Assembly (NCBI GenBank): GCA_017621225.1
Contig: JAGATN010000009.1
Location: 51,897 to 115,896, forward strand
Reading direction: 5' to 3'
DNA length: 64,000 nt
Source of the DNA: Muribaculaceae bacterium
Lineage (GTDB): Bacteria > Bacteroidota > Bacteroidia > Bacteroidales > Muribaculaceae
The notes beneath the pieces were generated by a model. That model had not been told where the DNA came from and searched no databases. It saw only the letters and a program-made list of their open reading frames with translations. Numbering within the stretch: the first letter of the stretch is position 1; the number at the start of each line of letters is the position of its first letter. The position numbers and the translations under genes are program-made. This document shows, piece by piece, positions 9,690-18,261 of the stretch.

Positions 9690-10385
9690 ATGTTATCAGA
9701 ACTCAAAGAAAAAGTTTATAAGGCCAATATCGAACTCGTGAAGCACGGTTTGGTAATTTTTACCTGGGGCAACGTATCGGGCATCGACCGCGCGCGCGGA
9801 CTCGTCGTGATAAAGCCCAGTGGCGTTAGCTACGATGAGATGAAACCCGACGACATGGTGGTGGTGGATCTCGCCGACGGACATGTGGTTGAGGGCAACT
9901 TGCGCCCGTCGTCCGACACGCCTACCCACTTGGCCATATATAGGGCTTTCCCCGAAGTGGGAGGAGTGGTGCATACTCATTCCACTTATGCCACCGCGTG
10001 GGCGCAGGCGGGGATGGACATACCCAACATCGGCACCACTCACGCCGATTATTTCCATGACGCCGTGCCGTGCACCGCCGATATGACGGCGCAAGAGGTG
10101 GAAGGCGACTACGAGCTTGAAACCGGCAATGTGATAGTGAAACGATTTGCCGGCTTGAACCCGGTGCATACGCCCGGAGTGCTCGTGAAAAATCACGGCC
10201 CGTTTACGTGGGGCAAAGATCCGCATGAGGCGGTTCACAATGCCGTGGTTCTCGAACAAGTTGCCAAGATGGCCTACATAGCATATGGCATAAATCCCTC
10301 TCTTACCATGAATCCGTTGCTCATTGAAAAGCATTTTAACAGAAAGCATGGTCCTAATGCCTACTATGGACAGACTAAGAAATAA
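9690..10385 (+). CDS. araD: L-ribulose-5-phosphate 4-epimerase
   Basis: A cytoplasmic zinc enzyme that converts L-ribulose 5-phosphate to D-xylulose 5-phosphate, the last step of bacterial L-arabinose catabolism. The 231-residue length matches AraD. Class II aldolase-fold motifs are present: TWGNVSGID near the N-terminus, [18 protein letters not shown] with the metal-binding His pair, and [12 protein letters not shown]. It is followed after 46 bp by araA and 15 bp later by the kinase, forming the whole ribulose pathway in one unit. The N-terminus [20 protein letters not shown] aligns with AraD proteins, supporting the start. Confidence 0.95.
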   Translation: MLSELKEKVYKANIELVKHGLVIFTWGNVSGIDRARGLVVIKPSGVSYDEMKPDDMVVVDLADGHVVEGNLRPSSDTPTHLAIYRAFPEVGGVVHTHSTYATAWAQAGMDIPNIGTTHADYFHDAVPCTADMTAQEVEGDYELETGNVIVKRFAGLNPVHTPGVLVKNHGPFTWGKDPHEAVHNAVVLEQVAKMAYIAYGINPSLTMNPLLIEKHFNRKHGPNAYYGQTKK

Positions 10386-10431
10386 ATACCTTAAAAAGTA
10401 ACCAAATAACAACCCATTAAATCAAAAAAAC

Positions 10432-11973
10432 ATGAATGCATTTGAAAATTGCGAAGTGTGGTGGGTAACGGGCGCACAGCTGCTGTATGGTGGCGATGCC
10501 GTGATTGCCGTTGACGCACACTCAAAAGAAATGGTAGACGGACTCAATAACTCTGGTAATCTGCCGGTTAAGATTGTATATAAAGGCACAGCAAACTCTT
10601 CTAAAGAAGTTACCGACGTAATGAAGGCTGCCAACAACGATCCCCGTTGCGTTGGCGTCATAACCTGGATGCATACATTCTCGCCTGCCAAGATGTGGAT
10701 TCACGGATTGCAGCAATTGCACAAACCGTTGCTCCATTTCCACACTCAGTTTAATGCCGAGATACCTTGGGATACCATGGACATGGACTTCATGAACTTG
10801 AATCAGAGCGCACACGGCGACCGCGAATTCGGTCACATCTGCACTCGCATGCGCATCCGTCGCAAAGTCGTTGCCGGTCACTGGACCGATCCCAACACTC
10901 AGAGCCGCATTGCCGTATGGCAGCGCGTAGCTGCTGCGTGGGCCGACGCTCAGGATATGCTCATACTCCGATTCGGCGATCAGATGAACAATGTAGCCGT
11001 AACCGATGGCGACAAGGTTGAAGCCGAACAGCGTCTGGGATATCACGTTGACTACACTCCCGTAAGCGAATTGATGGAATATTACAAGAAGGTCGACGAC
11101 GTTGAAGTTGACGCTCTCGTTGCCGAATATTTCAAGCTCTATGCTCACGATGCAGCACTTGAGGACAAAACCACCGAAGCTTATGAAAAGGTGCGCAACT
11201 CTGCAAAGGCCGAACTTGCCATCCGCGCCATATTGAAAGCCAAGGGTGCAAAAGGTTTCACTACTAACTTCGACGACCTCGGCACCGACGACGTTAACGA
11301 TCCCAAGTTCGTTGGCTTCGATCAGATACCCGGTTTGGCTTCTCAGCGTCTTATGGCCGAAGGCTATGGCTTCGGCGCTGAAGGCGACTGGAAGAGCGCC
11401 GCTCTCTATCGCACCGTATGGTACATGTCGCAGGGTCTGCCCAAGGGATGCTCGTTCCTCGAAGACTATACCCTTAACTTCGACGGCAAGAACAGCGCCA
11501 TACTTCAGGCCCACATGCTCGAAGTTTGCCCGCTTATCGCCGAAGAACGTCCTCGCCTCGAAGTACACTTCCTCGGCATCGGCATCCGCAAGAGCCAGAC
11601 CGCACGTCTTGTGTTTACTTCGAAGCCCGGCGACGGCATAACCGCTACCATCGTGGATCTCGGCAACCGCTTCCGTCTGATAGTAAACGACGTTGAATGC
11701 ATCAAGTCGAAACCGCTTCCCAAACTCCCCGTTGCTTCGGCTCTGTGGATTCCGCAGCCCAATTTCGAAACGGGTGCCGAAGCGTGGATTCTTGCCGGTG
11801 GCACGCACCACTCTTGCTTCTCTTACGACCTCACTCCCGAATATTGGGAAGACTATGCAGAGATTGCAGGCGTAGAAATGCTCCACATCGACAAGTCGAC
11901 CACCATTTCAGCGTTCAAGAACGAACTTCACTGGAATGAGGTTTACTATATGCTCAATAAGTCGCTTTGCTAA
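10432..11973 (+). CDS. araA: L-arabinose isomerase
   Basis: Manganese-dependent cytoplasmic isomerase converting L-arabinose to L-ribulose. The 513 residues are close to the family's 500. The N-terminal motif EVWWVTGAQLLYGGDAV and the central segments GVITWMHTFSPAKMWI and HTQFNAEIPWDTMDMDFMNLNQSAHGDREFG are diagnostic. The C-terminal GGTHHSCFSYDL contains the conserved active-site His. It lies between araD and the kinase, so expression is likely coordinated by the upstream glycan-locus regulator. Confidence 0.97.
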   Translation: MNAFENCEVWWVTGAQLLYGGDAVIAVDAHSKEMVDGLNNSGNLPVKIVYKGTANSSKEVTDVMKAANNDPRCVGVITWMHTFSPAKMWIHGLQQLHKPLLHFHTQFNAEIPWDTMDMDFMNLNQSAHGDREFGHICTRMRIRRKVVAGHWTDPNTQSRIAVWQRVAAAWADAQDMLILRFGDQMNNVAVTDGDKVEAEQRLGYHVDYTPVSELMEYYKKVDDVEVDALVAEYFKLYAHDAALEDKTTEAYEKVRNSAKAELAIRAILKAKGAKGFTTNFDDLGTDDVNDPKFVGFDQIPGLASQRLMAEGYGFGAEGDWKSAALYRTVWYMSQGLPKGCSFLEDYTLNFDGKNSAILQAHMLEVCPLIAEERPRLEVHFLGIGIRKSQTARLVFTSKPGDGITATIVDLGNRFRLIVNDVECIKSKPLPKLPVASALWIPQPNFETGAEAWILAGGTHHSCFSYDLTPEYWEDYAEIAGVEMLHIDKSTTISAFKNELHWNEVYYMLNKSLC

Positions 11974-11988
11974 TAAATACGCATTGCT

Positions 11989-13587
11989 ATGACTGAAAAA
12001 GCAAAAGCTACCATTGAAGCGGGTAAGGCCGTACTTGGCATAGAGTTCGGCTCTACCCGCATCAAGGCGGTGCTTATCGACGAAGCCAACAGGTCGATAG
12101 CGCAAGGCAGTCACGAATGGGAAAACCAACTCGTCAACGGACTATGGACATATAGCCTCGAAGCGATATGGTTTGGCCTTCAGGATTGTTATCGCGATTT
12201 GCGTGCCAACGTTCAATCTCAGTACGGTTGCGACATAACTTCGCTTGCCGCCATAGGCATCAGTGCCATGATGCATGGCTACATGCCTTTCGACGCTAAG
12301 GGCGAAATGCTTGCTCCGTTCCGCACGTGGCGCAACACCAATACCGGCGAAGCCGCCGCTACGCTCTCAAAGCTGTTCAACTATAACATACCGCTTCGCT
12401 GGAGCATATCGCACCTATATCAGTGCATCCTCGACGGCGAACCGCACGTAAAGGATGTGGCATTCCTCACCACCCTTGCCGGATACATACATTGGCAGTT
12501 GACGGGCGAGAAGGTGATAGGCATCGGCGACGGATCGGGCATGATTCCCGTCGATCCGGTTACCAAGAACTATTGCGCCGACATGGTCGAGAAATTCGAC
12601 AAACTGATAGCCGACAAAAACTACGACTGGAAGCTTGGCGACATATTGCCTAAGGTGCTCGTGGCAGGCGAAAATGCCGGAGTGCTGTCGGAAGAAGGTG
12701 CCAAGAAACTCGACATATCCGGCTCTCTCAAACCGGGCATACCTTTGTGTCCGCCCGAAGGCGACGCCGGTACCGGAATGGTTGCCACCAATGCAGTGAA
12801 GCAGCGCACCGGAAATGTTTCGGCCGGAACTTCGTCGTTCTCGATGATCGTAATCGAGAAAGAGCTCAGCAAACCTTACGAAATGATCGATATGGTCACT
12901 ACCCCCGACGGAAGTCTGGTGGCTATGGTGCATTGCAACAACTGCACGTCCGATCTTAACGCCTGGGTGGGTCTGTTCCGCGAATACACCGAGCTCATGG
13001 GCGTGCCTGTCGACATGGGACGCATATTCAGCGTGCTGTACAACAACGCACTCACCGGCGATGCCGATTGTGGCGGTCTGATGGCTTATAACTACTTCTC
13101 GGGCGAACCTATCACCGGGTTGCAGGAAGGTCGTCCGTTGTTCGTGCGCAATATTGGCGATCGTTTCAATCTTGCCAACTTCATGCGTGCCAACATATCG
13201 GCCGCAGTAGCCGTGCTCAAGATAGGCAACGACATTCTGTTTAACGACGAGAAGATAAAGGTTGACCGCATTACCGGTCACGGAGGCTTGTTCAAGACTC
13301 CCGGCGTTGGCCAACGCATATTGGCTGCCGCTTTAAATTCGCCCATCTCCGTCATGGAGACCGCCGGCGAAGGTGGAGCATGGGGCATGGCCCTGCTTGC
13401 AGGCTATCTCGTCAACAACAAGAACGAGCGCAATCTTGCCGATTATCTTGAAGTCGACGTGTTCGACGGCAATACCGGCACGAGCATCGCTCCCACGAAA
13501 GAGGATGTTGAAGGTTTCAATGCCTATATCGAAAACTACAAGGCTTGTCTGCCAATCGAAAAAGCGGCAGTGCTTTACAAGAAGTAA
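11989..13587 (+). CDS. araB: FGGY-family carbohydrate kinase, probable L-ribulokinase
   Basis: ATP-dependent sugar kinase of 532 residues. The ASKHA-fold start [18 protein letters not shown] and later FGGY features ([53 protein letters not shown]) are clear. It sits 15 bp after araA and completes the araD-araA-kinase set, so phosphorylation of L-ribulose is the likely role. By sequence it resembles xylulokinase-like FGGY kinases used as ribulokinase in Bacteroides rather than enterobacterial AraB, so the substrate assignment rests on context. A strong terminator follows. Confidence 0.82.
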   Translation: MTEKAKATIEAGKAVLGIEFGSTRIKAVLIDEANRSIAQGSHEWENQLVNGLWTYSLEAIWFGLQDCYRDLRANVQSQYGCDITSLAAIGISAMMHGYMPFDAKGEMLAPFRTWRNTNTGEAAATLSKLFNYNIPLRWSISHLYQCILDGEPHVKDVAFLTTLAGYIHWQLTGEKVIGIGDGSGMIPVDPVTKNYCADMVEKFDKLIADKNYDWKLGDILPKVLVAGENAGVLSEEGAKKLDISGSLKPGIPLCPPEGDAGTGMVATNAVKQRTGNVSAGTSSFSMIVIEKELSKPYEMIDMVTTPDGSLVAMVHCNNCTSDLNAWVGLFREYTELMGVPVDMGRIFSVLYNNALTGDADCGGLMAYNYFSGEPITGLQEGRPLFVRNIGDRFNLANFMRANISAAVAVLKIGNDILFNDEKIKVDRITGHGGLFKTPGVGQRILAAALNSPISVMETAGEGGAWGMALLAGYLVNNKNERNLADYLEVDVFDGNTGTSIAPTKEDVEGFNAYIENYKACLPIEKAAVLYKK

Positions 13588-13604
13588 CATCAACGTTCAT
13601 AATA

Positions 13605-13641
13605 CAAAAAATCCGGGCGAATCATCTCGTCCGGATTTTTT
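13605..13641 (+). terminator. Rho-independent terminator after araB
   Basis: A 10-bp stem ATCCGGGCGA / TCGTCCGGAT with one G-U pair and a 6-nt loop, preceded by A-rich and followed by T-rich tracts. It lies 18 bp after the kinase stop codon and separates the arabinose unit from the uronate operon. Confidence 0.85.
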
Positions 13642-13965
13642 GTGATGCTTTGTCGAGCATCATTCATTACATCCATGTCCCTAAACAATCCATAAAAACC
13701 TATGCAACACTAAACCTATTATTAGAGAATCATAAAGTGAATTTCTATGCTGCAAAATTAATCGTAATTCACAACAACGTGGTCTGACGATGAATCAAAT
13801 AGTTCAAAAAATCATTCAAAATATTATTTTTGTAGGCTAAAACGGCCTCAAGCCGTCGTTTTGACCCATGTTGAAACATTATCGAACTTAAATGATACAA
13901 AACGAAACCACAACTTCAATGCCTGCAGGTAACTTTGTATTAGAATAAATAAACCATCATTATCC
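13642..13965. promoter_or_regulatory. Control region upstream of the uronate operon
   Basis: An AT-rich region without a gene. Two -7-like boxes are visible: TATTTTTG (13825-13832) and TAACTTTG (13930-13937), the latter 28 bp before the start codon. Neither has a well-placed TTTG -33 box. Two direct TTCAAAA repeats 12 bp apart (13803 and 13815) precede the first box. A short hairpin with arms ACGGC/GCCGT lies at about 13840-13860. The arrangement suggests an activator-dependent promoter; the regulator is not identifiable here. Confidence 0.4.
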
Positions 13966-16290
13966 ATGAACACAAAATTTAGAATTCGTGCCATGATGCT
14001 CGTTTCGTTGCTTTTAGTGGCAATGACGGGTTTCGCAGAATCTCAAAACGAAAAAGAAGCAAAAAAAGTAAGAGAAATCATCGACAAGGTAAACGTGGCC
14101 TGGCAGAGCAGCCATAGCCCGGAGGACACGCCGTTTTGGCATAATGCCGCATATCATACGGGCAATATGGAGGCCTATTTCCTTACCGGAAACGAAGCTT
14201 ACAGGGATTATTCGGAAGCGTGGGCCGAACACAATCAGTGGAAAGGCGCTAAGAGCAATGATCGCAAAAACTGGAAATACAATTACGGTGAAACGGACGA
14301 ACATGTGCTTTTCGGCGACTGGCAGATATGTTTCCAGACCTATGCCGATTTGTATAACCTCTTGCCCGACGATCGAAGGATACGTCGTGCAAAAGAGGTG
14401 ATGGAATATGAAATGTCGACTCCGGCCAACGACTATTGGTGGTGGGCCGACGGCTTGTATATGGTAATGCCGGTAATGACGAAGATGTATCGCATTACCG
14501 ATAATAAGAAGTATCTCGATAAGTTGTACGAGTATGTGTTGTACAGCGACAGCATAATGTTTGACAAGGACGAGAATCTGTATTATCGCGATGCGAAGTA
14601 TGTGTATCCCGCACATAAGACGGTGAACGGTAAGAAAGATTTTTGGGCACGTGGCGACGGTTGGGTATTGGCCGGCCTGGCAAAAGTGTTGAAAGATCTT
14701 CCTGCCGATTATGCTCATAGAGGATTTTTTGAGGATAAATTCAAGAAAATGGCCGATGCCGTAGTGGCATTGCAGCGCCCCGAGGGCTATTGGTCGCGTT
14801 CGATGATGGACGAGGAGTTTGCTCCCGGTTATGAAACGAGCGGCACGGCATTTTTCACGTATGGATTGCTGTGTGGTTTGAACAACGGCTACCTCGAAGG
14901 CGATGCATACCGCGATGCCGCATTGAAGGGTTGGAACTATCTTAGCAAGGTGGCCTTGCAGAAAAACGGCAAGGTTGGATACGTTCAGCCAATTGGCGAG
15001 AAAGCCATTCCGGGTCAGGTGGTGGATGCAAACTCAACCGCCGATTTCGGAGTTGGTGCCTTTTTGCTTGCGGCTTGCGAATATGTGAGATATCTCGAGC
15101 ACGCTGATAACCCCGATCGTGCTTATTGGTGCGATTTGGCTTACAAGATGGCATACCCCGTATTGAGCAATATGGCCGAGGGCAATTTGCAGAAAAATAT
15201 GCTCGTCGAAGTAAGCCCCAACTGGGATGGCCGTAGCAAGAAGGTGACTTATATGGAAACGTTCGGTCGTCTGATGGCCGGAATCGCTCCGTGGCTGTCG
15301 CTCCCAGACGACGACACTGCTGAAGGAAAGCAGCGCAAGGAATTGCGCGAAATGGCTCTTAAGAGCTATAAGAATGCCGTCGATCCGTCAAGCCCCGACT
15401 ATCTCGCGTGGCGTGGTCACGGACAGGCTTTGGTCGATGCCGCTTACGTGGCCGAAAGTTTCTTGCGCGCATACGATGCATTGTGGGTGCCGCTTGACGA
15501 TGTGACGAAACAACGTTATTTCGAAGAATTCACGCAGCTGCGTCGCGTAGATCCCCCTTATACCAACTGGCTTCTGTTTTCGTCGGTGATCGAAAGCTTT
15601 ATGGCAAAAGCCGGCGCTGAATACGACGAATATCGCATAAATTCGGCCATACGAAAGGTAGAGGAGTGGTACACCGGCGACGGTTGGTATGCCGACGGCC
15701 CTGAATTTGCTTTCGATTATTACAGCAGCTACGTGTTCCACCCCATGTATCTCGAAACGCTTGCTGCCATGAAAGATGCAAAAGCTTACACGCGCATACA
15801 TTATCCCCGTTACTACGACAGGGCGTTGCGTCGCACTCAGAAATACGGAATAGTTTTGGAACGACTCATTTCGCCCGAAGGTACATTCCCGGTATTCGGC
15901 CGATCGATACCGTATCGCATGGCCACCATGCAGCCGCTGGCTCTGTTGGCATGGTATGGAAAACTGCCTGCTGGACTCACCAACGGTCAAGTGCGCGCCG
16001 CGCTCACTGCCGTGATGCATAATATGTTTGACGGCAAGGACAATTTCAACGAAGCGGGCTTCTTGACCATAGGTTTTGCGGGCCGTCAGCCTAACATAGC
16101 CGATTGGTACACCAACAATGGCAGCCTCTATATGACGTCGCTTGCCTTTATGCCTCTCGGATTGCCGGCGTCGCATCCGTTCTGGACCGACGGCGCGCTC
16201 CCCTGGACCGGTAAGCGCGCGTGGAGCGGCAAGCCGTTCCCCAAGGATCATCATTGGGGCGATACCGAACGATATAAAGATCTCTTTTAA
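13966..16290 (+). CDS. GH105 unsaturated uronyl hydrolase fused to GH154 (DUF2264)
   Basis: A 774-residue secreted two-domain enzyme; residues 1-24 are a signal peptide. Residues about 30-380 are a GH105/GH88-type (alpha/alpha)6 barrel with WWWADGLYM (catalytic Asp162) and WARGDGW (227-233). Such enzymes remove the 4,5-unsaturated uronic acid left by polysaccharide lyases. Residues about 383-765 match DUF2264, now GH154, a family with a characterised beta-glucuronidase from arabinogalactan degradation (motifs AWRGHGQALVDAAYVAESFLRA, YGIVLERLISPEGTFPVFGRS). Joining both lets one protein release saturated and unsaturated uronates. It opens a seven-gene operon for unsaturated uronate breakdown. 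Each domain looks intact. Confidence 0.85.
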   Translation: MNTKFRIRAMMLVSLLLVAMTGFAESQNEKEAKKVREIIDKVNVAWQSSHSPEDTPFWHNAAYHTGNMEAYFLTGNEAYRDYSEAWAEHNQWKGAKSNDRKNWKYNYGETDEHVLFGDWQICFQTYADLYNLLPDDRRIRRAKEVMEYEMSTPANDYWWWADGLYMVMPVMTKMYRITDNKKYLDKLYEYVLYSDSIMFDKDENLYYRDAKYVYPAHKTVNGKKDFWARGDGWVLAGLAKVLKDLPADYAHRGFFEDKFKKMADAVVALQRPEGYWSRSMMDEEFAPGYETSGTAFFTYGLLCGLNNGYLEGDAYRDAALKGWNYLSKVALQKNGKVGYVQPIGEKAIPGQVVDANSTADFGVGAFLLAACEYVRYLEHADNPDRAYWCDLAYKMAYPVLSNMAEGNLQKNMLVEVSPNWDGRSKKVTYMETFGRLMAGIAPWLSLPDDDTAEGKQRKELREMALKSYKNAVDPSSPDYLAWRGHGQALVDAAYVAESFLRAYDALWVPLDDVTKQRYFEEFTQLRRVDPPYTNWLLFSSVIESFMAKAGAEYDEYRINSAIRKVEEWYTGDGWYADGPEFAFDYYSSYVFHPMYLETLAAMKDAKAYTRIHYPRYYDRALRRTQKYGIVLERLISPEGTFPVFGRSIPYRMATMQPLALLAWYGKLPAGLTNGQVRAALTAVMHNMFDGKDNFNEAGFLTIGFAGRQPNIADWYTNNGSLYMTSLAFMPLGLPASHPFWTDGALPWTGKRAWSGKPFPKDHHWGDTERYKDLF

Positions 16291-16316
16291 TAAAACATAA
16301 GTATATACATCATATT

Positions 16317-17129
16317 ATGACGAACGATAATTTGTTGAAATCGTTTTCTCTCGAAGGGAAAGTGGCATTGGTGACCGGAGCCGCGTATGGCATTGGCCTT
16401 GCCATTGCACAGGCATTGGCCGAAGCCGGTGCGAAGATAGTGTATAACTGCTCTCGTCAAGAAACCCTTGACCGTGGTGCCGAAGCTTACAGGCAATGCG
16501 GAATAGACGCCAAAGGCTATCTGTGCGACGTAACCGACGAAACAGCCGTAAAAGCAATGGTGGCCGACATCGAAAGCACCGTGGGAACCATCGATATCCT
16601 TGTCAACAATGCAGGCATAATAAAGCGCATACCAATGGAGGAAATGTCGAGCGACGATTTCCGCCGGGTAGTCGACGTTGACCTGATAGGCCCGTTCATC
16701 TGCTCGAAGGCCGTGATACCCGGAATGATCAAGAAGGGGCACGGAAAGATAATAAACATATGTTCGATGATGAGCGAACTCGGACGCGAAACCGTTTCGG
16801 CTTATGCGGCGGCAAAGGGCGGCCTGAAGATGCTTACGCGCAACATTGCCTCGGAGTATGGCGAATACAACATTCAGTGCAACGGAATAGGCCCGGGATA
16901 CATCGCTACCGAGCAGACCGCGCCGCTGCGCGAGCGTCAGCCCGACGGAAGCCGTCACCCGTTCGACGCTTTCATAATATCGAAGACTCCCGCTGCGCGC
17001 TGGGGCACTCCCGACGATTTGAAGGGCCCGGCTCTGTTTCTTGCATCGGATGCAAGCAATTTCGTGAACGGCCACATACTGTATGTGGATGGTGGCATAT
17101 TGGCTTACATTGGTAAGCAACCAAAATGA
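16317..17129 (+). CDS. Short-chain dehydrogenase, probable KduD-type (2-deoxy-D-gluconate 3-dehydrogenase / gluconate 5-dehydrogenase family)
   Basis: Cytoplasmic NAD(P)-dependent SDR of 270 residues. The TGAAYGIG cofactor motif starts at residue 20, NNAG is at about 97-100, and the catalytic Ser150, Tyr163 and Lys167 (SAYAAAKGG) are present. In the unsaturated-uronate pathway an SDR reduces 3-deoxy-2,5-diketo-hexonate (DKII) to 2-keto-3-deoxygluconate. KduI, KdgK and KDPG aldolase in the same operon make that reaction the likely one. Sequence alone would also allow a gluconate 5-dehydrogenase. No signal peptide is seen. It lies 26 bp after the GH105-GH154 gene. Confidence 0.85.
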   Translation: MTNDNLLKSFSLEGKVALVTGAAYGIGLAIAQALAEAGAKIVYNCSRQETLDRGAEAYRQCGIDAKGYLCDVTDETAVKAMVADIESTVGTIDILVNNAGIIKRIPMEEMSSDDFRRVVDVDLIGPFICSKAVIPGMIKKGHGKIINICSMMSELGRETVSAYAAAKGGLKMLTRNIASEYGEYNIQCNGIGPGYIATEQTAPLRERQPDGSRHPFDAFIISKTPAARWGTPDDLKGPALFLASDASNFVNGHILYVDGGILAYIGKQPK

Positions 17130-17148
17130 CAAAATGATTTTTAGATAA

Positions 17149-18258
17149 ATGAAATTATTTACGATTGCTGCAACGGCGCTGGCACTGGCATCATGTTCGT
17201 CGGGCGTCGACATACGCCTTACGAATGAATTGCCGGTGGCACGTTGTGGCGAAATGGTTGAAGTAGTCCTCCCGGAATCGGTCGACAAGCCGTTTGTGTT
17301 GGTCGACCCTTCGGGTAATGAAGTGGCTTATCAGATTACGCATGACGGCACGATGGTGTTTGAGGCTGACGTTCCGGCCGATACCTCGGTGGTGTATGTG
17401 ATAAAAAACGGCACGCCGTCCGAGGTTGACACCGTTGCTTACGGTCGACTGTTTGCCGAGCGTCTCGACGATTTGGCCTGGGAGAACGACAAGGCCGCAT
17501 ACAGGGCATACGGCCCCGCGTTGCAGGCTACGGGCGAAAGGGCTTATGGCTACGACGTGTGGACGAAGTCGACACCGAAGCCGGTTCTCGAAAAAAGGTA
17601 TTATGGCGAAAAGGTGCAGGGCGTTTCATATCATGAGGACCATGGCGAAGGCATGGATGCCTATGGTGTGGGCCCCACGCTCGGAGGCGGCACGGCTGCT
17701 CTGCTCCATGCCGACGGAAATTTGCGGTACCCCGAATGCTTCACTTCGTACGAAGTGCTCGATAACGGCCCGCTGAGATTTTCGGCAAAACTGGTGTATG
17801 ACAGCGATACGGTGGTGGAGACTCGCGTCATAACGCTTGACAAAGGGTCGTTTCTCAACCGTACTTCGGTGACATTCGATTCGGTTTGCGGCACCGACAT
17901 AGCTCCAGGCATAGTGGTGCACGCGGCAGCTCCCGACGATTACGTGCTGGCCGATGCGTATATGGCCTACGCCGATCCGACGCAAAATGCCAATAATGGA
18001 AACGGTCGGATATATGTGGGCGTAGTGGTGCCCGGCGATTCGACCCGTTACGAGTACAGGGCGCTTGAACAGCCCGTCGGCGACGCGGTGGGGCACCTGT
18101 TGGGCGTTACGCCTTACAAGGCCAACGATGAGTTCGTGTATTACTGGGGCTCGGGATGGAGTAAGGGCTATATGCCATCGATGGATGAATGGAAGGCGTA
18201 TCTTGCCGATTTCGCAGTGAAAATAGAATCGCCCATAAAGGTTGAAATAGAACGATGA
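17149..18258 (+). CDS. DUF4861 family lipoprotein
   Basis: A 369-residue protein with a lipoprotein signal (MKLFTIAATALALASC), so it is probably anchored in the outer membrane or periplasm. The body matches DUF4861, a family frequently encoded beside GH88/GH105 genes: EKRYYGEKVQGVSYHEDHGE, GMDAYGVGPTLGGGTAALL and FVYYWGSGWSKG are typical. The many conserved aromatic and acidic residues and the galactose-mutarotase-like beta-sandwich character suggest a carbohydrate-active role, but I do not know a proven function. It lies 19 bp after the SDR and only 3 bp before the EIIC gene, in the middle of a uronate operon. Confidence 0.75.
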   Translation: MKLFTIAATALALASCSSGVDIRLTNELPVARCGEMVEVVLPESVDKPFVLVDPSGNEVAYQITHDGTMVFEADVPADTSVVYVIKNGTPSEVDTVAYGRLFAERLDDLAWENDKAAYRAYGPALQATGERAYGYDVWTKSTPKPVLEKRYYGEKVQGVSYHEDHGEGMDAYGVGPTLGGGTAALLHADGNLRYPECFTSYEVLDNGPLRFSAKLVYDSDTVVETRVITLDKGSFLNRTSVTFDSVCGTDIAPGIVVHAAAPDDYVLADAYMAYADPTQNANNGNGRIYVGVVVPGDSTRYEYRALEQPVGDAVGHLLGVTPYKANDEFVYYWGSGWSKGYMPSMDEWKAYLADFAVKIESPIKVEIER

Positions 18259-18261
18259 GCC

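Noticed and set aside
10522-11886. 454-codon antisense frame across araA
   Set aside because: AraA is certain on the plus strand; the opposite frame shows no family motif.
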